Positions 45,701 to 57,200 of a stretch of 64,000 bases of DNA are shown piece by piece (positions within the stretch are counted from its first letter, which is position 1; every line of letters starts with the position of its first letter). Source of the DNA: Toxoplasma gondii ME49 (Eukaryota > Apicomplexa > Conoidasida > Eucoccidiorida > Sarcocystidae); the NCBI RefSeq assembly GCF_000006565.2, contig NC_031471.1, positions 930,001 through 994,000 of the forward strand. The letters run 5' to 3'. Both the position numbers and the translations under genes were made by a program. The notes below the pieces were generated by a model. The model did not search any database and was not told the origin of the DNA. It worked only from the letters and a program-made list of their open reading frames with translations.

Positions 45701-48269
45701 CAGTGACCGATTTCTGCGCTGGCCTGATTGCGCGTCACATCAAAACGAGCCGCCAAGGCAAGCTCGCTTACCATGCACTAGTTTGCACCCCTTACTCCTT
45801 CACTCAAAGCACCTCGACGCATACCGACGGAATCACAACGGCAGATGGGAAGAACAGCTTCGCGGATATCAATTCCCTTCCAGACTCAAGCATGCACTCG
45901 GGAGTAGGGTGCACGCCGGTTGCCGCCTGGACGCTTGTGCTTAATCTGCATCTGAACAACTAAAGAGGGAAGCGACTCCTTCGAGTAATCTGCAATGGGT
46001 CTGTTTTAGTTTTTTAATCCAGGCGGGTCACCTGACTGCGAAGATAAACCTACATGACGTTCTGTTTGTTCAAGGTTCATACTCTCTTCGTTCGCGGATG
46101 AAGACATTGTCATCCTCAGCAGCACGCCTATCTGTATTAACCACAGCGGCGCGGATGTTGTCTTTGTCTCCCCTGTATGAATAATCAGATGTGGTCTGCT
46201 GGTATCAACGTTCTTTTTTAACTAGAGCAACCCCCCATCATTTCTGCTTGTTTCTCGTCGGCGAGTCCGAAGATTTAAGTTGGGTCGGTGGGTTTCTTTT
46301 CTCCCCTCTGTCTCTGCTCTCTCTATCATGCCGTATTTCTTTGCCTCCCTATCCCGTCCATTGCTGCACCACAGTTATGACGTGCACACAGTTTTTATCT
46401 CTTTCTCTCTACACCTTGTGGTAATTCCAGCAGTTGAGGGTGGGCGCGCTACAGAGAAAAACACGCGCCAGAGCCTTACATTGTGTGCTCCACTGAGTTC
46501 AGAGCGGTTCCCACCTGGCAAGAGTCACCGTATATTTCCGCCGCACATGCTTGGCAAAAGACACCTTTGTGTTGAGACAATATTATTCACATCCGTAATG
46601 GCCGCTTATAGCACCTTGACGAAACTTCTTACTCAAATATTTTGACGTAGCTTTTCACCGGTGTGCCAGCTGCTGATGTCCACAGACAAGGGCACTCGTA
46701 TCTCGCGTTTTGGGAGCGCGAAAAATCGGGCTGCGAGAAACAGCAAGTTCAAGAAGCAGGACCGTCATTTCTCCCTGGGAGATTTTTTTCACAACTTCTT
46801 ACTAACACATCCGTTATTGGTTCTTCCAAACGCTTGCCTTTTTTCGAGGCAGGAAAGGCATACTAGTCGATGCCGCACACTGCGAAAGACCCCTTTTACC
46901 AGGTTTGCCATGGTGGCACGCGTTTCGCACACTGGTGAAGAGTCCCTCTCTACGTTTACTTTCTTCATAAGTTTCCCTTTGTCTTCTGTGTTCCATCTTC
47001 AGACCTTGCACAATGGTTTCCAGTGCGTCCCGTCTTCTGTCCGAGCCGCACCTTTAAGGTGCCTTGTGACGAGGCTCTTGTCTTGCCTCGTGCCCGCCCG
47101 TTTCCGGTCCTCAGTTTCTTCACTCTTCGTCTCGTTCCTGCTTTTTCCTCGTTGGTTGTGCGTCTCTACAGCAGAGTCACCACTGGCTCTGTGCTCTGCG
47201 ATTTCTCTGTAGACGCCCCGGCACTTTTGTTTGTTGTTCTTTCTGCTGCTGCTCTGCGCGACGTCTCTTACTGGTCTCGAGCTGTACAGGAACTAAGGCA
47301 CGCTCAGAGAAACGGGAATCTTCCACTCCTTCGAGACTGTCAGAGTTTTAAAATTTCTCACCAGTCATGCCAGAGAGACACTCAACAACAGTGACTATAC
47401 TTGAGAAAAACGACCAAAGCGAACCGTTCAGTCACCTTTTTCTACTGCGATAAACACAGCCATAAAAATCCCGCTCACAAACACGAGGTGTCAGATCTTG
47501 ATTTTAACTAGAGAGTAACACACCCTCGAAACTTGCCCCCCCCCCCCAAAGGTTGTCACCGAAAAAATTCACTTCTGAAATAAGAACCGAACAAGCATGT
47601 CGTCGATCCGTCGTTGCCACGAAGTCAACAGCGACCGAGAGAAATGTTCACCTTTTCCGTCTCTGTCAGCTGTCAAAATATGGCGTAGAGGCACAAATTC
47701 CCGTCCTCACAGACGTTTTCACAGATTTTACAGTTACATTCTTGTAAAGGCGCTGCCAACGCACGAAGTAGTGAAGGTCAGTATGCGGGCTCACGCATCC
47801 ACGTTCCCTAAATAGAGAGAGTTGACTCCTTCCTTCCGACACACTAACCGGCAGCCAAGCGTCACTTCATCTCCGGACCGAGAGGAACTGTTCGTCGTCG
47901 CTCCCGCCGCTCCAAATCTCTTCGCCTCCCTGCCTCCGTGTGTTTGTTTGTAAGCCACAGTCACTGACACGGCTCGTGGTCACTTCTGCGTTCTCCCCTG
48001 TGTCGTCAACCAGATGACGCAAAAGCCGTGTATCGAAGATCATTCCATGTCTTCTCTCTGTCACAAAGGCTGGCTCTAGTGTCAGCTTTTGCCGCAACAC
48101 ACACGTTCCGTCCTCTTCGCTTCCTCTGCGCCAAGACGTCGCCTTTCGCGGTTTCTACGAAGCCGCGTCCCTTTCGTCTCTTCTTGCCTGAAGAGAAGGA
48201 GGAGAACGCTATTGTCATTCTCTGTCATCTTTTCAGCAGAACGCCTCCTGTCTTGGTCCCTGTGCCATC
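42782..48269. other. 5.5-kb divergent intergenic region without a supported gene
   Basis: Flanked by a minus-strand start at 42781 and a plus-strand start at 48270. About 42.8-46.2 kb has near-even base composition, stop codons in all frames, and no microsatellite. From 46.2 kb the sequence becomes pyrimidine-rich on the + strand, like a 5' UTR for the downstream gene, with a run of C at about 47537-47547. Frames of 80-180 codons (for example 44744-45079 and 46661-47212) begin at non-ATG or weak starts and show nothing recognisable. A spliced leader exon or non-coding transcript is possible. Confidence 0.4.
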
Positions 48270-51200
48270 ATGACAGCCGCGAGGGGAACAGAGATGCCGC
48301 GGTCGTCCTTGTCTCCTCTGTCGCCTCCTGGAGATGTCCAGAGGGAGGGTCGAATTTTGAAAGAGGAAGGAACACATGGTAGACAGGTTCAGGGAACACA
48401 GTCTTTCTCCAGTCCATCCTCGTCTGGTTCGTCTCCTTCTTGCTCGCTTTCCTCGCTGTCTGCGACTCCAGGCTCTGTGCGTAGAGAAGATGAAGGAGAG
48501 ACTCCTGCCCCGGTCTCGCCTTTCTGCCCTGCTTCAGGGATGCGACGAAGGGAAGACGATGAGAGGAGAAAAGAGACAATGAAAGGAGAGACGGGGCACA
48601 AAGGAAGGACGGATTGTTCCTCGTTCTCAACAGAAACCGGCGAACAGCGGAGGCAAACCGCTGCTCCTGTTTCTTCTTTCTCTTTTCCTTCGTCTCCTTT
48701 TTCTCCCCCTGAAAACAGAAGACGAGAAGAGAGAGGAGAAACGGACCGCTGTTTTGCCTCCTCCAAAGCGCATCTCACTCCTCCTTGCGTCGCAGCTGAG
48801 TCCGACCCTTTCTCTCCACCGGGCGCTGCTCTGGGGGACTTCTCTGTTCCCGTGAAGCCAAAGAAGAGCCTGTCGTCGTCCGACCATTCTTCCTCAGAGG
48901 TGCCGTCCTCCTGTCCGAGTCTCAGAGCTTCGCCTCAGTGTTCTCCTGACTCCTCTTGTCCTTCTTCTGTCTCCTCGCCATATTACCTCAAAGCGCCGGT
49001 TCATGTCCGGTCTAACGTACGTGTCTCTCCTCCACACGGCCCGTCACCCATGCCCTCCTCTTCGTCCTCACTATCTCCCGAGTTCTCTGTCAATACGTCT
49101 GTCGTCATTGTGCCACGAGGAGACCGCCCTCTTCCTTCTTCATCAACGCCTCCTCTTCCATTCCAACCATGTCAGCACGCAAAGACAGAGTGTGGAAACG
49201 CTTCATTCGCTCCTCATACCCACATCCTCTCTTTCCCTACTTCCTCTTCTTTCCCTACTTCCTCTTCTTTCCCTACTTCCTCTTCTTTCCCTACTTCCTC
49301 TTCTTTGCCTCTTTCCTCTTCTTTGCCTCCTTCCTCTTCTTTGCCTCCTTCCTCTTCTTCATCGTCTTCCTCTTCTTTATCGTCTTCCTCTTCGTTATCT
49401 TCTTCCACGAGTATCTCTTCCCCGTCCTGTGCTTCCCTGTCTGTACAGCGGACCCCACTGGGTAGTGGCGCCTCTGTCTCGACGTGTCTTTTGCCTCCCT
49501 TCTCGATTTCAGCCGCCTCCTCTCTCAGCTGTTCGGCTCTGCAGAGGGGAGAACGAGGACGCTGCCACCGTCGAAGGAAGTCGGGCGTCACGAAGTCCTT
49601 CGCCTCTCTCTTGACGGGTGAGGAGACGCCGGAAAAACGGATAGACAGGCTGCACGAGCAGGCGTGCCTGCCGCGCGGCTCGGAGTCAAAGTGTGGCGAA
49701 GAAAAACAGGCGTCTCAAGAGACGGCGACGAAAGACAGAGGCGCAGCACTGGGTGCCATCTTTCCAAAAGAGAATGGAAAGCCGAGAGAGGGCAAGGGGA
49801 AAAGCGGCCAGGTCGAGGAACCGGAAGTCTTCTACTTGGAAGCTGAACTCGTCCACGATACAAACAAAGGACTCGGCGAGAGTGCAGCGAAACAAGAGTG
49901 CATCCTCGACGTCTCGCCGCCGCGGTCGGGAGGTTTTTTGGGAGTGCAGACAGGGGGGGCACCGAGTGAGGACCGGCAGGAAGAAAACGGAGAGAAAGGA
50001 GGCAAGAAACGCTCGAAAACACAGGAGAAAGACACGCGTGCATCGGAACTCTACGGCTTCATCCATGTGATTTACATTCACAAGCTGAAGAGGAGGAAAC
50101 GAGACAAGACGCACGAGCGCGGTGCGGCCAAGGAGAAGGCAAGCATTAGACTCGGCAGTGAAAGAGAAGATGATGACGCGTTGCATTCAGCTCCACCTGT
50201 CCTCAACGACCAAACGGTCGAGTGTAGCGCCACTGGTGAATGCGCTCAGAGGCAAATCCTTCAAATAGGTGCCACTACCACGGGACCAGGTAAGAGTAAA
50301 CGACGAAAGCCTCCCCCTTCAGCCTTCGCAAATAAATATACTTATACATATATATACATATATATATGTAGATGTGCGAGGGAATGAGGATTATAATGCA
50401 CTTGCTTGAAGGTGTATGTGTATGGCTAGGCAGTCGATGTGCTCGAGTTTGTGTGTGCCTGGTTCGACGGAGATTTTTTTGTGGAGTCTCCGCGACACAA
50501 GAGACGATAACAGCCTGAAGTCACGCAGAAAAAAGTGCCAGTTGTGGAAACAAACTCTCACACACATAGGCAATGGCACCAAGAGGAGAAATGCAGCACT
50601 CGGGCTTCCGTTTCTCGCTTGACAAAACAGAAAGCATGAGGCGAAGCAGCATCCCCTTTGAACGCTAAAGAGGCCCCCAGGAGCGAAGCGGGAAGTCACT
50701 GCGAACGGCGTCGCAGCTTCAGAAGGGCACTGAGTCACTTCGACGGCCGACCGGGCTCAATTCACACAGCACAAAGACACCGACCAGCCAAACCCAGCGA
50801 GGAACTGGTCTCTGTAGACACACATTTCCATAGACATGAATCCACATATGCATATATAAATGTTTATTTATATTTATATCTATCTATATACATATATACA
50901 TATATATACATATTTATGTATTTATATGTATATCTTTGAATATATGGATGGGAAAAACACGGATTCACACATGTGTGTGAGAGTGTCTCTGTACGAGTTT
51001 CCGATTTGGACACGATGCATGCTCGGCTATGTTCTGTGGCAAATCTGAAGGTTGTGGAAGGCACTTGGTAGCCTCTGCTTTCTCAGGGTCCGCGGCGGCG
51101 TTCATCAACTGCCCTCTGCCGCCCAGAGCGGAGAGTCTCTTTTGCGTCGCTTCCTCGCGTTCTTCGCCTCACGTTCCATTTGACGGGGAATCGACAGCAG

Positions 51201-54200
51201 TGCGCTTCGCCCGTTTCCTCGTCGTACCAGGCCGGTTCTGCAAAGATGCCGTTTCGACTGGCAGGGTGCAAGAGGCGCAGCGAAAGAGCCTCACCGTCCT
51301 CCCCTCTGATGTCTCCCTTTCTTTCCAGATTCTTGACGTAAGGACCGTAGACGCGAGAAAACATGTATTTTCCACCCTTTTCTCGCATGCACACATGGAA
51401 TCCTTCTACTGGTGTATACATGTCTTATATCTATATCTATATATATATATATATATATTTATATGTATATATTCATTTGTCAGTGAGGTGCAAAGTGACC
51501 TGGATACATGGACATGTGCGAAAGTTTGGACGTAAATGTGGCGCGTAGAATGCAGGTCGTTCCCGGTCATTTCCATGGATGCCTTTCTGCACCTGCAGGA
51601 GCGCATTCACTTCCGACTGCGTGTAGATGTTCATAAAACGTGTGCCGACGCATGTAGGAGCGAGCATGTAGACCTGCGGATACCATGGCAATTTCTGTCC
51701 TGTGTTTAGCTTATCGTCGCTCTCGCATTTTGCTGCTTCTCCACTTCTTCCTCCGTGGTTTTTCCCCCCCCCCTGCCTTTTCAGGAGGCGACGCACATGC
51801 CTCTGCTTCGTGGCTGCCTTTCCCTCTCGGGCACTGACGCCTCAGAGAAGTTTCGGAAGCATCGAGGTAAGGGAGATCTGCTACCAACTCGACTTTTTGG
51901 CATTTGCATCTTTTCATCCTCGCCTTGTTTTCCGTGTCTGCTCTGTGTCTGTCTCTCGCTTTTGCGGTTTTTCGTTCTCTTCCGAACGTTTTTCTCGGGT
52001 TCTCCGTCCCCTTTGTCCTTCTCGAAAACGTCTTCTCGCAACTTTCCGGGGCTTGCTTTTCAGTTCTTTTGTCGCCGACCCTCTCTGCCGGGTGTCTAGA
52101 CACTGTGCACGAAGACGCGGAGGCCACTGTCCTGGTTGCGAGCCAAAAACGGTGGATCAGAATGCCTTCGTCTGGAAGCTTTCAACTGAAGCAGCAGCCT
52201 CTCCACTTTGCGGTCTGCCACGGAGACCTGCAAGTGCGCTTTCTCGTTCAGGTATGGAAAGACTCGCTCGGCAGAAAAAAGCAGTCCGCATAAACGATGG
52301 ACGAAACCTGCCGTCCACTTCTGTTCTCGGAAAAAGTACCACACGAAGAACAAACATGTCGGAAAGGACTCGAGAAATGGCACGAGCGTTTGCACTTCGA
52401 GAACGTTTCAGAGAAAACCTCGAGGCGTGAGAAACGCATCCTTCGCAGAAAGAGGAAGAAGGAAACAGACCAGCGGAGCTGCAGTTCTCTGCTCTGTTCT
52501 TCCGAGCAATCCCAGTCGGCTCACAAACAACGAACCGCAGTGAAGACAACAACCCATCTGCATAGACGAGTCGCTCCAGCTATGTGCACAGCCAACACAC
52601 GAATGGACAGAGAGGAAGATAGACAGATAAATATAGGTGAAGACGAGTAGACAACTAATCGGAGGGAACGATAACGCTAAAAGCTTGTTCACAGTGTCTA
52701 TGCTTGAAGATATGGAAAAACGGGGGCAAGCAAATATATTGGGGACCGCCTTCGTGTCTCATACTTTGCTACGGATGTCTCTTCCGCGTTCGCATGGAGT
52801 AGAAAAAAGTCCTGTTTCCTCCTTGCCTGCCTTCGTTCTGCTTTTTGACTGTCAGGCATTGCCTTTTCTCGCCTCTGCACTTCCTGAAGGCAGAGAGGAA
52901 ACTGTCGCCAGAGGCAAGCAGTCGAATGCACCTGTCTCGGTGTCGAAATGTGATTATGCCGCGTCTTCGCCTGCTGCTCCTGCCTCCCATATTCGTTCGA
53001 ACACTCGTACCAGGTCATCCTCGTCTCGCTGCCGCTCTTTTGCTCCTTCGTCTCCCGAGCCTCGTGCAGACTTCGAGTGCTCAAAGGAACGCAGAGCCTT
53101 ACGAGAAGGCCTGCAGCGCATGCAGAGCAATTCAAACCGCGCAGAGCAGCCCGGAGTTGCTGCCTCTGCTGGACAAATTGCCGAGTCATGTCAAGCGATA
53201 AGTCACCGTATCTTTGCAGCGTCTTCATCTTCTTCGCCTTGTGGCACCTCGTCCTCTTCGGGATCTCCCCTCCGAGTGTCTCCTGCCGTTGCTCGCGCAC
53301 AGACGGAACAAGGAGAAACGCGCCGCTGCGTGCATGAAAACGAAAAAAAGCTCAAGCCAGCCAGCGTCGAGGCGGGCAACAGAGAACAACAACAAGGAGA
53401 GAGGGAAGGAAAGAAAAGGGAGAAAGAAGAGGAGAGAGAAGAGGGCGCGCAGCACGTCGAAAGAGAGAAGAGAGAGAAGGAGATAGACAACGCGGAAGGA
53501 GAGGAGAGAGAGAGAAAAAGTAGAGGAGAACTGGGGACTGAGAGAAACGAATGCGATGAAGACAGGAAAGCGCAGCGCTCGCTGGAAACAAACAGAACGC
53601 ATCCACGTCTTCGAGAGCGAGTCGCAAATCGGCAGTCTCAGCTGGTGTGCCTGAAGGCGCAGCTGCAGCTTCTGAAACCGTACGCCTCCGCTGGTGGGTC
53701 TGTTCTCTCCCGCCAGAGGCGCGACGACGTTCCATCGAAAGACCTCGAGATAGATCAAGACGCGGAAACACCCCTGGCGAAAGCCACGCAGAGTACGGAG
53801 AACGCGGCGAGTCTCGAAAGCGAAGAAGAGAGGAAAAAGTATGGATGCTCGCCGGATCCCTTGTCGCCAAGCTGCGCGTCTTCTTCCCCACCCAAACCGC
53901 ACGCAGGAAGCGTGAGCCAGGAGGTGGAGAACTCACAGAAAACCGCGCAGGGCGCAGGGAGAAACGGCGCAGTCGACGGAGACAGAAACAGCCAGCAGAG
54001 AACCACTGTTTTCACTCCTTTTCCGCGATCCCCTTCCTTCGTTGTCTCCGAGGGGAACGAGGAGGGAGAGGCGACCGTTGCCTCATTCGAAAGAAACGAC
54101 AAGTCAGGCGTATCTCGAACACAGAGCGGCGAAACGCAACTCATGCTTCACGGAGTGTGCACCGACGCGAAGGCCCTCGACATCTCTACGCCTCTCTCTT

Positions 54201-57200
54201 CAGCTTGCGCCGAAGACCCGCCCCAAACGCAGGAGTGCTGTGAGTCGGAAACCTCCGTAAAAAAACTTCCACGAGACACCGCAGCATCTCCAAGTCAAGG
54301 CGTCAGCAGCCATCCCTCCGACGCCTGGCAACCGTTCCCGGCGACGAAGAGGGAAGCATCCTGGATGAGAACTCGTCCTTCTGTTTCTTCTCTCTCCACG
54401 CTGCCGTCCTTCTCTCACTGCATGCACAGTTCGACAGCTGCTCGCGCCGCGACAGTCCAGACCCGTGGTGCGAAGAAGGAGGACTCCAGTGAAGCTTTCT
54501 TCTCCGCCCCAGCCTTGCCTGTTTGCAAAGACGAACGAGGTCGCTTTTCGCCATCTGGACAGAGAGAACAGCTTCTTCTGACTCCTCACTCCGCCGCACC
54601 TTCCCAGTCGTCCTCGCCGCCTCTCGCCGATGAGGCCCAGCGGGGCGGAGCGCCGATGATGTTTCTGGGAGGACCGGCGGCAGGAGGAGACAGTGGGGAA
54701 GGAGACAGAGGCGGAAAACAGGGCAGATCCGCGTGCGGGCATTCGGCGGTTGGGAGTGGCAAGACCGGCGGCATCGAAAGGTCGAGCGAGGCCGCGAGAG
54801 GAGCGCGGAGGCCCGGAGAGAGGCAAAGCCGAGGAGGGGATGGAGACAGTTTCCGGCTTGACGGGGGAGGAAGAAAGAGAAGGAAATGTAGACAGGACCT
54901 TGTTGCGTTCGACAGAAACCGGGTCTGGCAACACCCACAGAGCGAAGACCGCGCAAGGTGGGAAGGCGTTCCTAAGACACAAGACAGAAGCGTTGAAACC
55001 GCACAACTCAGAGGGTGTCCAGCGCGAAGGAGACAAGAGGCGAACGAAAACGAAGACTCCAGGCAAACAAGCGAGGGGCGCTCACCCTCACACCGAGACA
55101 CCAGGACAGTGGAGGAGTTCAGATGTTGTTCGCGTTCTGTCGAGAAAAGAGGGAAAACGGAAGGTGGGTCTCGTTCATCGGACAGCTCTGCATCTTTGTC
55201 ACTCTTCTTTTGCGCGACGTCTCAGGAAGGCCTCCGGAGCCTGAGAGAGAGTTCGCGTCTCTCGCCTCGGAAGGCAGGGGAGCCGACGTCGTGCGCGGCT
55301 TGGACGAGCGCAGCTGGAGTGGAGAAAGGACGCGAGGAACGCCAACGTTTCTCCGGGCGTGGACAGGCGTCAACTGCAGAGGCCGAGGACGAAGATCCTG
55401 AAGAAGCCCTGTGCGCGGCAGAGTTCGGAGACAGAGCTGAGAAGGTAGATGGCGGGCATGAAGGAGACAACGAGGAAGGAGAACCCAAAGGCAGCCAGGG
55501 AAGGCGGAGAACACGGGGAAAAGCCAGTGAGAGAGACCACGCTGGAGAGGAACGGGAAACGATGTGGAGACAAGGAAAAGGGCAACTGGCGTCACGAGCA
55601 GAAGAGCCGCAGGCAGCAGGCGGCGCGGGCGACAAGCGGACATCCGGTCCGACACCAGATGGCCAGAAAGAACAGAAAGAGAGAAAACATTTGGGAGTGA
55701 CGGACGCAGACGAGACACAGGCGACCGAGAGGCGGGAGGAAAACGAAGAAACTGAAGAGACCCCATGGGCAACTGGCTTCAAAGCGAGGGCCGAAGACGC
55801 AAACAAACGAGACACAGAGGGATCTGCGAACGACAAGTGGACCGACTGCGTTGTGCCAACGAAATTCGATAAATGTCGCTCGAGTCGGTCTTTCCTTCAA
55901 GCTCAGAGAAACGTAAAGGTTCGCGTTACTCGACTCCTCTTGTCTGTTGTCGTGTGCGTTGCTTCCCGCCAAACTCCTTTGTCTCGTCTTTCGTCGTGCC
56001 ACTGATGCCGATGTTTTGCCGCGTAGACTTTGTTGCCCTTTGAGTCCTGTAGACCTTCTATCTCTTCGCTGCCCTCTGCCGCTCTCTCCCCTTTCCTCTT
56101 ATCCTTCGTCAGGTTTCGGCCCTATAGCCACGCTTTGCCCTTTTCTCACGCTTCCGACGCACATTTTCTTCGCCTCGCTTCTTTGTTTTCGCGCCTTTTC
56201 CCCGGCATGTCTCGCCTTCGCGTATTGACGTGTCTGCTTCATCTTCGTCTCGCCTCAATTCTCCGTTTAGCCTCGTCTCCTCCCTCTGTTCTCGTACGGT
56301 TCGGCCCTTCTGTGTCTGGTCTGAGTCTCCATCTGCGCGTTCTCTCTGCGTTTTCGTGCTGTCTGCAGAGCCTCGCTTCTCTCAAGCGTCTTCCTCTCCT
56401 TCGCCACCTCCTGTTCTGTCTCCATGGCGGGGACTTGGATTCACTCTTGCACGAAGAACTTCGCTGTCTCCTTGGCGCCTCCTCTTCTCTCCCTTCTTCG
56501 GGTGCCTCGCCCACGCCCTGTCTGCCTGTCGCTGCTTTCTCTGCATCTTCGTCTCCCTCCTCGTGTGTCGTTTCTTCTGAAGCAAATCGAGCGAGTGAAG
56601 CGCCGCTGCTCTCTTCTTCCTGCCCTGAGATGGAGACGCGACCCTCTCGCACTCTCGCTCCCGACTGCGGCGGAGGCGAAGAAGGCGAGCAAAACTTGAA
56701 CGGGGCTTTTCCATCTTCGCTGCGCAAACGCGAAGCGAAAGCACGAGAAGAAGATGCCCTCCTCAAGTGCCTGCAGGCGGCGCTGCAGTGGGCAGAGCGA
56801 CTCTGTCAGGCGAGGTCAGGAGACGCCCGACGAGAAAAGCACCGAGTTGTTGAACAGGGAGAGAATCGTGGACAAGAGATCACGTCTTCCTCTACCTGCT
56901 CGCGTCCTCTTTACGCGCCTGTCGAGGATCCACCCGTCACACTGGCTTCTTCCGGTTCATCTCCGTCTCTTTCTTCTTCAAGCGCTCGGTCTTCTTCCTT
57001 TCCGGGAGAGGCTTCTGGCCGTGCTTCTTTTGCTTCCTCCTCTTTTGATTCGTGTCAGAGAGGTCCCTGTCTCGCGGACACTGGTTCACCGGCGACGAAC
57101 TCCATGAAGGCCTCTTGTGTTTCCTCTCCTTCGCAACTGTCGTCCACGGTTCTCAGTGTTTCACCTTCATTCCCAATTCGGATTCCTGTTAACGGGGCAG

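Noticed and set aside
46661..47212. 183-codon plus-strand open frame
   Set aside because: Starts at a GTG, is pyrimidine-driven (Phe/Leu/Ser-rich) and looks like 5' leader of the giant gene.
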